A stretch of DNA of 64,000 bases, from contig UBYA01000024.1 of the NCBI GenBank assembly GCA_900469615.1, positions 32,015-96,014 of the forward strand, read 5' to 3'. The position numbers were made by a program, and so were the translations under genes. This document shows, in pieces, positions 24,870 to 35,014 of the stretch; positions within the stretch are counted from its first letter, which is position 1; every line of letters begins with the position of its first letter. This DNA is from Hyphomicrobiales bacterium. Lineage in GTDB: Bacteria > Pseudomonadota > Alphaproteobacteria > Rhizobiales > Rhizobiaceae. The notes beneath the pieces are model-generated. The model worked only from the letters and a program-made list of their open reading frames with translations. It did not search any database and was not told the origin of the DNA.

Positions 24870-27538
24870 TCTGCACTCTTCTTTTTCGCTGCCGTCTTGG
24901 CCGCGGGCTTCTTTGCAGCAGCCTTCGGCTTGGCGGTCGTTTTCGTCGCTTTTGCGCCGGCTGCCGCGGCCTTTGCCTTGGCGGGCGCCTTCTTGGTTGC
25001 GGTGCCGCTCTTGCCGGCTTTTGCCGCAATCAGAGCCAAGGCCTCTTCGACGGTGATCGCCTGCGGGTCCGTGCCCTTCGGCAGGGTCGCGTTGACCTTG
25101 CCCCAGTTTACGTATGGGCCGTACTTGCCGTCGCGAACGGTGATCGCGCCGCCGCCGTCCGGATGCTCGCCGAGCTCCTTCAGAGCCGCTGCTGCGCCGC
25201 GCGTCTTGCCGCCGGCCGCCTTGCTCTGCTTTTCGGCAATCAATGTCACCGCGCGGTTCAAGCCTACGGTGAAGACGTCCTCGACACTTTCGAGGTTGGC
25301 ATAGCTGCCGTCATGCAGGAGGAATGGACCATAGCGGCCGATGCCGGAAGAGATCATCTTGCCGGTTTCGGGATGCTTGCCGATATCGCGCGGCAGCGAG
25401 ATCAGCGCCATCGCCTTTTCATAGTCGATATCCTCGGGCTTCCAGCCGCGCGGCAGCGAGGCACGCTTGGCCTCCTTGCCTTCGCCGCGCTGGATATAGG
25501 GTCCGAAGCGCCCCGACCGCAGCGTCAGCTCCTCGCCTGTCACCGGATCGGCACCGAGCGCCTTCGGCTCGTTCAACCCGTTGGATTCGGCCTCCGCGCC
25601 GCCTTCGGAGGACAGCTGGCGGGTGTAGTTGCATTCCGGATAGTTCGAGCAGCCGATGAAGGCGCCGTATTTGCCGAGCTTCAGCGAGAGGTTGCCGGTG
25701 CCGCACACCTGGCAGATGCGCGGGTCGCTGCCGTCTTCGCGCTTCGGGAAGACCAGCGGCGCCAGCGCCTCGTTGAGTGCGTCGAGGACATTGGTGACGC
25801 GGAGTTCCTTGGTGTCTTCGATCTGGGCGAAGAAATCGCGCCAGAAGTCGCGCAGCACGTCCTTCCAGTTGAGCTCGCCGGCGGAGATGCGATCGAGCTT
25901 CTCTTCGAGATCGGCCGTGAAATCGTACTCGACGTACTTCGTGAAGAAGCTTTCGAGGAACGCCGTCACCAGCCGGCCCTTGGCCTGCGGCAGCAGCTTG
26001 CGCTTGTCGATGGTGACGTAGTCGCGGTCGCGCAGCGTCGCAAGCGTCGCAGCATAAGTGGAAGGGCGGCCGATGCCGAGCTCTTCCATCTTCTTGATCA
26101 GCGACGCTTCCGAATAGCGTGGCGGCGGCTCGGTGAAATGCTGGGTCGAATTGATCTTCTGCTTGGCGAGGTTCTCGCGGGCATTGATCTCCGGCAGACG
26201 ACCGCCTTCTTCGCTGTCGTCGCTCTGCTCGCCGTCTTCCTTCTGGTCGGTATAGGCGGCGATGAAGCCGTCGAAGCGGATGACCGAGCCGACGGCGCGC
26301 AGGCCGGCCTTCTTGCCGGCATTGTCGGCGAGGATTTCTACGGTCGTGCGCTCGATTTCGGCCGAAGCCATCTGGCTGGCGATGCCGCGCTTCCAGATCA
26401 GGTCGTAAAGCTTGAGCTGGTCGTCATCGAGGAACTTGCGGATGCGGTCCGGCACGCGGTCGAAGTCCGTCGGGCGGATCGCCTCGTGCGCTTCCTGGGC
26501 ATTTTTTGCCTTGGTGGAATAGAAGCGGGCCTTTTCCGGCAGGTAGCGGTCGCCGAACTGGTTGGCGATGGCGCGGCGTGCCGCATCGATCGCTTCCGGC
26601 GCCATCTGCACGCCGTCGGTACGCATATAGGTGATAAGACCGACGGTCTCGCCACCGATGTCGACGCCTTCGTAGAGCTTCTGCGCCACCTGCATGGTGC
26701 GCGAGGCCGAGAAGCCGAGCTTCGAGGAGGCCGCCTGTTGCAGGGTCGAGGTGGTGAACGGCGGGCTCGGATTGCGCTTGACCGGCTTTGCCTCGACGGT
26801 ATCGACGACGTAGGCGGCGCCCTCCAGCAGCGCCTTCAGCCTGCCGGCTTCTTCGCCGTTGCCGATCGCACGCGGCTGCAGGCGCTTGCCGTCGGCCGAT
26901 ACGAGGCGGGCTTCGAATTCGTCGCCGCGCGGCGTCTTCAGGATCGCCGAGAGGTTCCAGTATTCTTCCGAGATGAAGCGTTCGATCTCGGACTCGCGGT
27001 CGCAGACGAGGCGCAGCGCCACCGACTGCACGCGGCCGGCCGAGCGGGCGCCCGGCAGCTTGCGCCAGAGGACCGGCGAAAGGTTGAAACCGACGAGATA
27101 GTCGAGGGCGCGGCGGGCGAGGTAGGCATCCACCAGCGGCACGTCGATGTCGCGCGGGTCGGCCATCGCGTCGAGCACGGCCTTTTTGGTGATGGCGTTG
27201 AAGACGACGCGTTTTACCGGCTTGCCGTTGATGACGCGCTTCTTGTTGAGCAGGTCGAGCACATGCCAGGAGATTGCTTCACCCTCGCGATCCGGGTCGG
27301 TCGCGAGGAACAGGCCGTCGGAGGACTTCACCGCATCGGCGATGTCCTTCATGCGCTTTTGCGAAGCGCCATCGACTTCCCACAGCATTTCGAAATCCTG
27401 ATCCGGCAGTACCGAACCGTCTTTGGCGGGCAGGTCGCGCACATGGCCGAAAGAGGCAAGAACCTTATATCCGGGTCCCAGATATTTGTTGATTGTCTTG
27501 GCCTTGGCAGGCGATTCCACCACTACAACGTTCATCAT
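24866..27538 (-). CDS. topA: DNA topoisomerase I
   Basis: An 890-residue type IA topoisomerase that relaxes negative supercoils. The Toprim domain starts at MMNVVVVESPAKAKTINKYL, with DPDREGE acidic residues near 81-86. The catalytic Tyr is at about 304 (GLITYMRTDG). A Cys4 zinc ribbon (CQVCG...CSNYPEC) lies near residue 610, followed by further topoisomerase C-terminal repeats. The last 60 residues are a Lys/Ala/Pro-rich, histone-H1-like tail likely to bind DNA. Start MMNVV at 27538 is used (27535 equally possible); a longer reading to 27571 is unlikely. It lies in an operon with rnr (4-base overlap). Confidence 0.96.
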   Translation of the reverse strand: MMNVVVVESPAKAKTINKYLGPGYKVLASFGHVRDLPAKDGSVLPDQDFEMLWEVDGASQKRMKDIADAVKSSDGLFLATDPDREGEAISWHVLDLLNKKRVINGKPVKRVVFNAITKKAVLDAMADPRDIDVPLVDAYLARRALDYLVGFNLSPVLWRKLPGARSAGRVQSVALRLVCDRESEIERFISEEYWNLSAILKTPRGDEFEARLVSADGKRLQPRAIGNGEEAGRLKALLEGAAYVVDTVEAKPVKRNPSPPFTTSTLQQAASSKLGFSASRTMQVAQKLYEGVDIGGETVGLITYMRTDGVQMAPEAIDAARRAIANQFGDRYLPEKARFYSTKAKNAQEAHEAIRPTDFDRVPDRIRKFLDDDQLKLYDLIWKRGIASQMASAEIERTTVEILADNAGKKAGLRAVGSVIRFDGFIAAYTDQKEDGEQSDDSEEGGRLPEINARENLAKQKINSTQHFTEPPPRYSEASLIKKMEELGIGRPSTYAATLATLRDRDYVTIDKRKLLPQAKGRLVTAFLESFFTKYVEYDFTADLEEKLDRISAGELNWKDVLRDFWRDFFAQIEDTKELRVTNVLDALNEALAPLVFPKREDGSDPRICQVCGTGNLSLKLGKYGAFIGCSNYPECNYTRQLSSEGGAEAESNGLNEPKALGADPVTGEELTLRSGRFGPYIQRGEGKEAKRASLPRGWKPEDIDYEKAMALISLPRDIGKHPETGKMISSGIGRYGPFLLHDGSYANLESVEDVFTVGLNRAVTLIAEKQSKAAGGKTRGAAAALKELGEHPDGGGAITVRDGKYGPYVNWGKVNATLPKGTDPQAITVEEALALIAAKAGKSGTATKKAPAKAKAAAAGAKATKTTAKPKAAAKKPAAKTAAKKKSAE

Positions 27539-27710
27539 AAAGTCTCTGAATACGAGGTCGTGCCGAAGCAAGGCACGGAAGAAACCGGGCTTTTCCGTCT
27601 TCCCGGCCCTCCGACATGGACAGGGAAATCGTCGCGGTCAAGAGGCTAAGGCGATTTTTGCGCTTGGCGCGGCGATGCGATGCTTAGAATTGGTACGCGC
27701 GTCACAGTTT

Positions 27711-28859
27711 TCAATCCGGCATGGAGATCGACACCAGCCCGCCGGGGTGACGATGCAGCCGGCCGGCCATGTCCAGTTCGAGAAGAACCGAATGGATCGC
27801 GGATATCGGAAGACCGGTATGGCGGACGATATCGTCAATCTCGACCGGCGTCGGCCCGAGGGCTTCTGCGATGTGATCGCGCTCTGCGTCGTCGGGCGGT
27901 GCGCTGAGCGGCTTGCTTCGTTCGACGGTCGGTTCGGCGGGGCGCGGACGGAAGAGATCCGGCTCGGCCAGCGGCCGAAGCGCGTCGACGATGTCGTTCG
28001 GCGTCGTTACGATCATCGCGCCATCCTTGATCAGGCCATTCGTGCCTTCGCAGCGCGGATCGAGCGGCGAGCCGGGCACGGCGAAGACAAGCCTGCCGCA
28101 TTCCCCGGCAAGACGCGCCGTGATCAGCGAACCGGAGCGTGTTGCCGCTTCGACGACCACGACGCCGAGCGAGATGCCCGCGATCAAACGGTTGCGGCGC
28201 GGGAAGTCGCGGGCTCGCGGTTCCCATCCGAACGGCATTTCGCTGACGGCGAGTCCGTTGCCGTCCCATATGTCGTTGAGCAGGCCGATATTCTCGGGCG
28301 GATAAGGCTGGTCGAGACCACCCGCCATGGCGGCGATCGTGCCGGTCGCGAGGCTGGCGCGGTGGGCTGCGGTGTCGATGCCGCGCGCCAGCCCGGAAAC
28401 TACGGCATAACCGGCTTCGCCGCAGGTGCGAGCAATCATGGCGGTGAATTTGGCGCCGCTGATCGAGGCGTTGCGGGAGCCGACGATGCCGATTGCCGGG
28501 CGTGTGGCGGCGGCCATGTTGCCCTTGACGGCGAGAATCGGCGGAGCCCCGTCGATTTCTCGAAGGGCAGGGGGATAGTCGGGTTCGCCGATGCCGACGA
28601 AGCGGGCACCGAAGCGATGCGCCGCTTCCAGTTCCCGCAGCGCATCCCGTTCGTCGGCGATGCGGATGGCGCGCGTCGAGCCGCCGCGCTGCGAAAGCGT
28701 CGGAAGCATGGCGAGCGCAGCCTCGGCGGAACCGTAGTGGTTGATGAGATCGCGAAAGGTGGACGGCCCGACATTGTCGGAACGGATGAGCCTGAGCCAG
28801 GCGATCCTTTGTTTCTCGGTCAGCGCAACTCCGGTCCGTCTTGCGCTGCCTGCGTCCAT
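27711..28859 (-). CDS. dprA: DNA processing protein DprA/Smf
   Basis: 382 residues. DprA protects incoming single-stranded DNA and loads RecA during natural transformation; it is kept widely in species not known to be competent. An N-terminal helix-hairpin-helix-like region (RLIRSDNVGPSTFRDL) comes before the Rossmann fold (about 125-310) with IGIVGSRNAS, VVSGLARGIDTAAH and FPRRNRLIAGIS. The C-terminal winged helix (about 335-378) reads DIVRHTGLPISAIHSVLLELDMAG. ATG 28859 shares its A with the plsY stop (TAATG), so it is translationally coupled to plsY. Confidence 0.94.
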   Translation of the reverse strand: MDAGSARRTGVALTEKQRIAWLRLIRSDNVGPSTFRDLINHYGSAEAALAMLPTLSQRGGSTRAIRIADERDALRELEAAHRFGARFVGIGEPDYPPALREIDGAPPILAVKGNMAAATRPAIGIVGSRNASISGAKFTAMIARTCGEAGYAVVSGLARGIDTAAHRASLATGTIAAMAGGLDQPYPPENIGLLNDIWDGNGLAVSEMPFGWEPRARDFPRRNRLIAGISLGVVVVEAATRSGSLITARLAGECGRLVFAVPGSPLDPRCEGTNGLIKDGAMIVTTPNDIVDALRPLAEPDLFRPRPAEPTVERSKPLSAPPDDAERDHIAEALGPTPVEIDDIVRHTGLPISAIHSVLLELDMAGRLHRHPGGLVSISMPD

Positions 28860-29476
28860 TATCCCTTCGCTCCGATCTTGCTTTCCGTTCCGGCAGTGAG
28901 CCGGACGATATTGGCCCTGTGCTTGTACCAGGAAATGATGGTCATCAGCGCCATGACGGCGGCTATTTTATCGACGCCCAATATCCACAATACAACCGGG
29001 ATGACAAGGGTTGCAACCAAGGCGGAAAGCGAGGAGTAGCGGGTGGTGAAGGCGATGACCAGCCAGATGATGGCGAAAATCAGGGCCATCAGCGGCGCGA
29101 GGCCGAGCAGGATGCCGAGATAGGTTGCAACGCCCTTGCCGCCCTTGAAGCCGATCCAGACCGGGAAGATATGGCCGATGAAAGCGGCGAAACCGGCAAG
29201 TATGCCGGCATCCTCGCCGAAGAAATGTGCGACGAGCAGCACGGCAGCCGTGCCCTTGAATGCATCGAGCAGCAGCGTGGCTGCGGCAAGCCCCTTGTTG
29301 CCGGTGCGCAGCACATTGGTCGCGCCGATATTGCCGGAGCCGATATTGCGCACGTCCCCGAGCCCCGCCATGCGGGTCAGCAGCAGGCCGAAGGGAATGG
29401 AGCCGAGCAGGTAGCCGATGACGAGGGCGGCCAGCACGGTCTGCGGGGTAAGCTGCCAAGTCCAGAATTCCGCCAT
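28859..29476 (-). CDS. plsY: Glycerol-3-phosphate acyltransferase PlsY
   Basis: A 205-residue inner-membrane enzyme that transfers the acyl group from acyl-phosphate to glycerol-3-phosphate, the first step of phospholipid synthesis. Five or more helices are predicted. The signature loops are present: GSIPFG, RNIGSGNIGATNVLR, and FKGGKGVATYLG with the GGKG motif. ATG 29476 was chosen; a GTG directly before it (29479) has slightly better spacing to GGAGAG and cannot be excluded. It overlaps dprA by one base and lies 33 bases downstream of the pyrC-like gene. Confidence 0.94.
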   Translation of the reverse strand: MAEFWTWQLTPQTVLAALVIGYLLGSIPFGLLLTRMAGLGDVRNIGSGNIGATNVLRTGNKGLAAATLLLDAFKGTAAVLLVAHFFGEDAGILAGFAAFIGHIFPVWIGFKGGKGVATYLGILLGLAPLMALIFAIIWLVIAFTTRYSSLSALVATLVIPVVLWILGVDKIAAVMALMTIISWYKHRANIVRLTAGTESKIGAKG

Positions 29477-29509
29477 CACGTCTTACTCTCCGTAAACTCC
29501 GGGCTTGCC

Positions 29510-30795
29510 CTAGAGATTGTGAACCAGCTTGCCTGCGACATAGGTTGCGATCGCGCGGCCGCTCATCCTCGCATCTTCGAAGGGTGTATTCTTCGAGCGC
29601 GACAGAAGCATTTCTTTTGCGACAAGCCAAGGCTCGTCAAGATCGACAAGAGCGATATCGGCCCTGGCGCCGGGCTTCAGCGTGCCGGCTTCCAGTCCGA
29701 AGATCTGCGCCGGCCGCGTCGACAGGGCATCGACAAGCCGCATCAGGCTCACCTGCCCGCTGTGATAGAGCCTGAGCGCCGCCGGAAGCAATGTCTCGAG
29801 CCCGATTGCACCGTCTTCGGCCTCTGCGAACGGCAGGCGCTTGGTGTCGACGTCCTGGGGATCGTGCGAGGAGACGATGATGTCGATCGTGCCGTCGGCC
29901 AGGGCTTCGATCATGCCCGTTCGATCGTCCTCGGAGCGTAGCGGCGGGTAGAGCTTGAAGAAGGTCCGGTATTCGCCGATGTCGTTTTCGTTCAGCGCGA
30001 GATTGTTGATCGAAATGCCGCAGGTGACTTTGGCGCCGCGCGAGCGGGCGAGGCGGATGGCTTCTGCCGATTCAGGCACCGAAATCATTGCGGCGTGATA
30101 GTGGCTGCGCGTCAGCGCGGCCATGCGCAGGTCGCGTTCGAGCGGAATGAGTTCGGCTTCCTTCGGAATGCCGGACAGCCCGAGCCAGCTTGCCAGCAGC
30201 CCTTCGTGCATCACGCCGTTTGCACCGAGATACTTGTCGCGCGTCTCGCAGGAAATCACCGCGCCGAATTCCCGCGCATAGGTCATGATGCGGCGCAGAA
30301 CCTGTGTGTCGTGCACGCCGGAATGCGCGTCGGTGAAGACCACGGCACCGGCTTCGCGCAACAAGCCGATTTCCGTCATTTCCTCGCCGGCAAGCCCCTT
30401 GGTGAGGGCGGCCGCCGGGTAGACATTGACGACGGCGGTATCCCGCGCCGTTTTCCTGACGAATTCGACGAGCGCGATGTCGTCGATGACGGGGTCCGTG
30501 TCCGGCATCATGATGAAGGAAGTGACGCCGCCGGCCGCTGCCGCACGGCTGGCGGAGGCGATGGTTTCACGATGCTCGCCGCCGGGCTCGCCGACATGGA
30601 CGCGCGCATCGACGAGGCCGGGAATGGCGACGAGGCCGCTGCAGTCGCGAACGGTCGCGCCCTTCGGAGCGGCATGGTTCCCCGCATCTTTGCCGGATGC
30701 GACGATCACGCCGTCTTCCACGACGATCGTGCCGACCTCGTCGAGATCGCGGGAGGGGTCGACGATGCGGGCGTTCTGGAGGACGATCGAGTTGG

Positions 30796-30799
<4 letters not shown>
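29510..30799 (-). CDS. pyrC: Dihydroorotase-like protein (catalytic residues lost)
   Basis: A 429-residue amidohydrolase-fold protein encoded directly after pyrB (ATGA overlap). It would be named dihydroorotase by similarity, but the usual metal and substrate residues are missing. The HxH-LREPG motif reads ARVHVGEPG (Arg66, His68, Gly70). The usual HCED His is Ser183 (ISCET). The next zinc His in the YHxxH segment is Met238 (YHAAM). PHHL is INNL, and the catalytic DHAPH is SHDPQ (Ser311). It therefore resembles the non-catalytic PyrC'/PyrX subunit that supports aspartate carbamoyltransferase assembly in Pseudomonas. A true pyrC should exist elsewhere. Confidence 0.9.
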
Positions 30800-31752
<953 letters not shown>

Positions 31753-31937
31753 GGACCTGCCCTCTGAATGTCGTCAGGCGGTCTATAAAGAGGGAGTGCG
31801 CCAGGGGCAAGCGTGGCCGTGCGATGCGTCGGCTTGTTCCCCATGCAATTTCGCCCGAATCCCGCTACAGCAGCTATGCTGTTGGGAGACGTAACTTCCA
31901 GTTTCCTTTTGCAACCTTCTTGCTCTACAAGCGATTC

Positions 31938-33596
31938 ATGACCCAACCGACCCGGACCGACGACCCTTTTGCCGACCTGAACCAGCCGAGCCTCTGGACC
32001 GGTATCAATGCCTATCGTTCCGATCCGCTGATCGTCGATCTGACGTCCGGCCTGCCGCGTTCGATACGTGAAGACCTCGAGCAGCACGGTCGTTTCGTCA
32101 CCTCTCACGAGGCGCAGGAGTTGGCGCGCATGGCGAACCAGGGGGTGCCGCAGTTGCGCACCCATGGCCCGCGCGGCGAGCGTCTGGATGTCGTCGAATT
32201 CCATCCCGCCTGGCATGCGCTGATGCGCCGCTCCATGGCGATGGGCCTGCATTCCTCGATCTGGGACGCGCAGGCCGATCCCGAAGCGAAGGGCCAGTCG
32301 CACAAGGTGCGCGCCGCCCGCTTTTATCTGACGGCCCAGCTCGAATGCGGCCACCTGTGCCCTTTGACGATGACCAGCGCTTCGGTGGCCGCCATGATGG
32401 CGTCGCCGGCCGTGCAGAAGGACTGGGCGCCGAAAATCCTCTCGCGCAAGTACGATTCGTCCAACAAGCCCGCCATGCAGAAGAGTGCCGTCACCATCGG
32501 CATGGGCATGACGGAAAAGCAGGGCGGCACGGATGTCCGCGCCAACAGGACGAGTGCCGACAAGGTCAGCGAGGGCATTTACCGGCTGTCGGGCCACAAG
32601 TGGTTCATGTCGGCGCCGATGAGCGATGCCTTCATCATGCTCGCCCAGACCAGGGACGGCATGGGCTGCTTCCTCGTGCCGCGGCTGCTGGAGGATGGCT
32701 CGGCCAACGGCCTGCATTTCCAGAGGCTCAAGGACAAGCTCGGCAACCGCTCGAACGCTTCTTCGGAGGTCGAGTTCACCGACACGTTCGGCTTCCTGCT
32801 CGGGGCGCCGGATGGCGGCATCCGCACGATCCTCGACATGGTGACGCTGACGCGGCTCGATTGCGCGCTGGCGTCTGCCGGCATCATGCGCGCCTCGCTG
32901 GCCGAAGCCGTGCATCACGCACGCGGCCGCAGCGTTTTCGGCAAGATGCTGGTCAACCAGCCGATCATGACGCGCGTGCTCGCCGACATGGCGCTCGATG
33001 TCGCCGCGGCGACCGCGCTTGCCTTCCGTCTCGCCGAAGCCTTCGACAAGGCGAGCGGCAGCAGCGAAGACGCCGCCTATGCCCGCGTCATGACGCCGGT
33101 CGCCAAATATTGGTGCTGCAAGATCGCGCCGGCGCTGATCTATGAGGCCATGGAGTGCATCGGCGGCAGCGGCTATATCGAGGAGCGCCCGATTGCGCGG
33201 CATTACCGCGAAGCGCCGGTCAATGCGATCTGGGAAGGTTCCGGCAATGTCATGGCGCTCGACGTGCTGCGCGTGCTGAACCGGGGCAAGGACCTGTTCG
33301 AGACCGTCTTCGCCGGTCTTGCCCGCGATCTCGGCCCAGCCGGCAAGAAGACCATCGATGTGCTGCGCGCCGCCATGGCGCTTTGTGAGCAGGACGAGGG
33401 GGCTGCCCGTTTGCTGGTCGAACAGATGGCGCTCGCGGCCGGTGCCGCCGAGCTTTATCGCCTGGGAGCCGGCAAGATCGCCGATGCCTTCATCGAAACC
33501 CGTCTTGCCGGCGGCTGGCGCGCCACCTACGGCATGCTCGATTCTCGCTTCGACGCCAGCTATATCGTCGACCTGCTTTATCCACCGGCCACGTAG
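31938..33596 (+). CDS. AidB-like acyl-CoA dehydrogenase
   Basis: A 552-residue FAD flavoprotein of the acyl-CoA dehydrogenase superfamily, AidB branch. It has N-terminal helices (FADLNQPSLWTGINAYRSDPL), a FAD/substrate segment with TEKQGGTDVRANRT, SGHKWFMSAPMSDAF and the C-terminal ECIGGSGYIEE...PVNAIWEGSGNVMALDVLR. In E. coli AidB is part of the adaptive response to alkylation. In rhizobia the substrate is unknown and isovaleryl-type activity is possible. ATG 31938 was taken over the GTG-initiated reading at 31824 because the shorter product has the usual N terminus. It is divergent from pyrB. Confidence 0.88.
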   Translation: MTQPTRTDDPFADLNQPSLWTGINAYRSDPLIVDLTSGLPRSIREDLEQHGRFVTSHEAQELARMANQGVPQLRTHGPRGERLDVVEFHPAWHALMRRSMAMGLHSSIWDAQADPEAKGQSHKVRAARFYLTAQLECGHLCPLTMTSASVAAMMASPAVQKDWAPKILSRKYDSSNKPAMQKSAVTIGMGMTEKQGGTDVRANRTSADKVSEGIYRLSGHKWFMSAPMSDAFIMLAQTRDGMGCFLVPRLLEDGSANGLHFQRLKDKLGNRSNASSEVEFTDTFGFLLGAPDGGIRTILDMVTLTRLDCALASAGIMRASLAEAVHHARGRSVFGKMLVNQPIMTRVLADMALDVAAATALAFRLAEAFDKASGSSEDAAYARVMTPVAKYWCCKIAPALIYEAMECIGGSGYIEERPIARHYREAPVNAIWEGSGNVMALDVLRVLNRGKDLFETVFAGLARDLGPAGKKTIDVLRAAMALCEQDEGAARLLVEQMALAAGAAELYRLGAGKIADAFIETRLAGGWRATYGMLDSRFDASYIVDLLYPPAT

Positions 33597-33724
33597 GAAA
33601 TGGTTCGGCAGCTTCTCTAATCTGTGGATTTGCGGGCTTTGACGGGCTTGCGCGCCGACGGCTTTGTTGTTCGAGGCCGCCTTGCTTGCTATTCACCGCC
33701 CGGTGACAGATTGGAGTCGACTCG

Positions 33725-34381
33725 ATGGCCGTTGCAAACGCTGCCGTTAAAATCCCGCTGCAAGCGCCTGCCGCGGAAAAGCGCGTGCGCAATCGCGCCG
33801 CGACCGAGCAGGCGATCCTCGACGCCGCCAAGCGGCTTCTGGCGGAGGAGGGGTTTCAGAATTTCGGCATCAACGCGGTTGCCCGCGGCGCCGGCTGCGA
33901 CAAGCAGCTGATCTACCGCTATTACGGCGGCCTGAATGGCCTCGTGGAAGCGATCGGCACGGATCTCGGAAGCTGGGTGGCGGATCGCATTCCCGACGAT
34001 ACCGGCGGCATGTTTCTGCTGACCTACGGCGACCTGATGGAAAGGCTCTCACTGCTGTTTCTCGATGCATTGCGCGCCGATCCCCTCATGCGCCGCATCG
34101 TCGCCTGGGAGGTTTCCGAAAGCAGCGAACAGGTCCGCCGGCTGTCGGAGGCACGCTCCAGGGCGCTCGCCGGCTGGATCGAGCGCATGCGGGGCTCGCT
34201 GGCGCCGCCCAAGGGCGTCGATGCGCAGGCGGTGAATGCCATGATTTTCGCGGCCATCCAGCATATCGTGCTGGCTTCGGCCGTCAGCGACCAGTGCGCC
34301 GGTCTCGTCTTGAAAAACGGCAGGGATTGGGAGAAGGCGGCAACGGCTTTGAAGCGCATCGTGCGCGGCGTCTACGGCTGA
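33725..34381 (+). CDS. TetR/AcrR family transcriptional regulator
   Basis: A 218-residue repressor-type regulator. The N-terminal HTH (about residues 25-70) reads ATEQAILDAAKRLLAEEGF...NAVARGAGCDKQLIYRYYGG, quoted in pieces. The remainder is a helical ligand-binding and dimerisation domain. The ligand and targets are unknown. It lies 128 bases after the AidB-like gene on the same strand and could regulate it. ATG 33725 has a GGAGTCG near-SD. No palindromic operator was spotted in the short gap. Confidence 0.85.
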   Translation: MAVANAAVKIPLQAPAAEKRVRNRAATEQAILDAAKRLLAEEGFQNFGINAVARGAGCDKQLIYRYYGGLNGLVEAIGTDLGSWVADRIPDDTGGMFLLTYGDLMERLSLLFLDALRADPLMRRIVAWEVSESSEQVRRLSEARSRALAGWIERMRGSLAPPKGVDAQAVNAMIFAAIQHIVLASAVSDQCAGLVLKNGRDWEKAATALKRIVRGVYG

Positions 34382-34511
34382 TGTCGGCGCTTCGGCGAGG
34401 GATATCCACAAGCCCGCTCCGCCGTTAACCTTAACAAATGGTTTACGTTGCGCCGCAACGGTTAACTCGTCACTGTGAGAAGACGAATAGTTAACCATCA
34501 AGCGTGCAGCC

Positions 34512-34685
34512 ATGGGGTCGAGACCCGCAAAATTGGTGTTTCTTGTCACTGCGATGATGTTCTTCGCCGTGCTTGCACTAGATATAACGTTGCCCGCAAT
34601 TGTCTTGAGCGCCATGGCGCTGTCGAATTGGCTCGTCCTGTCGGCTGGCACGACGCAATATCCGCGTCGAAGAGGTACCGCATGA
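34512..34685 (+). CDS. 57-residue membrane protein coupled to the next gene
   Basis: A small ORF starting at ATG 34512 and ending with a TGA (34683) that overlaps the ATG of the following gene (ATGA). The product has two hydrophobic stretches (KLVFLVTAMMFFAVLALDI and LPAIVLSAMALSNWLVLSAG) joined by a short turn, then a basic tail (PRRRGTA). The RBS is weak. Three TTAAC strings, one reading TTAACCAT (34491-34498, a CtrA-half-site-like word), lie just upstream. The coupling argues that it is translated. No family is recognised. Confidence 0.5.
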   Translation: MGSRPAKLVFLVTAMMFFAVLALDITLPAIVLSAMALSNWLVLSAGTTQYPRRRGTA

Positions 34686-35014
34686 AGTGGCTGTTGATCT
34701 GCTGGGCCGGCCCCGTCTCGTTTCTCGGGGCATGGTACTATCTGTCGTACTACGACATGAGCTTCGGCATCTTCATGCTGACGCGGCACATGCATGATCT
34801 GGTGTTCGAGATCTACGGCAAGATTCTCGGAATTCCGCCGGAAACCATCCCGCCGCTGGTGGCGCGCGCCATTGCTTTCGACAGCCTGCTGGTGTTCGCG
34901 ATCTTCGGCTTTCGCCGCCGCGCTGCCGTCATGGGCTGGTGGCGACGCCGTCAGGCGTCGAGATCGGGCAAGGTCCCCCTGCCGAGCGCCGACAACCTGT
35001 CCAAGGCTCCCTGA
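34682..35014 (+). CDS. Small inner-membrane protein, DUF6105-like
   Basis: 110 residues with an N-terminal helix (MKWLLICWAGPVSFLGAWYYL), a conserved middle (SYYDMSFGIFMLTRHMHDLVFEIYGKILGI, PPETIPPLVARAI) and a second helix (FDSLLVFAIFGF) followed by a basic tail. I recall this pattern as a rhizobial family labelled DUF6105; the function is unknown. ATG 34682 has AGAGG seven bases upstream and overlaps the preceding small gene's stop. Its 3' end overlaps the convergent ruvX gene by 64 bases. Confidence 0.75.
   Translation: MKWLLICWAGPVSFLGAWYYLSYYDMSFGIFMLTRHMHDLVFEIYGKILGIPPETIPPLVARAIAFDSLLVFAIFGFRRRAAVMGWWRRRQASRSGKVPLPSADNLSKAP

Noticed and set aside
22461..25304. 947-codon plus-strand ORF
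   Set aside because: Antisense shadow of rnr and the end of topA in high-GC DNA. The minus-strand frame has all RNase R and TopA motifs.
24794..27649. 951-codon plus-strand ORF
   Set aside because: Antisense shadow of topA.
34425..34500. Full CtrA operator
   Set aside because: Only TTAAC half-site-like words are present; none forms TTAA-N7-TTAA.
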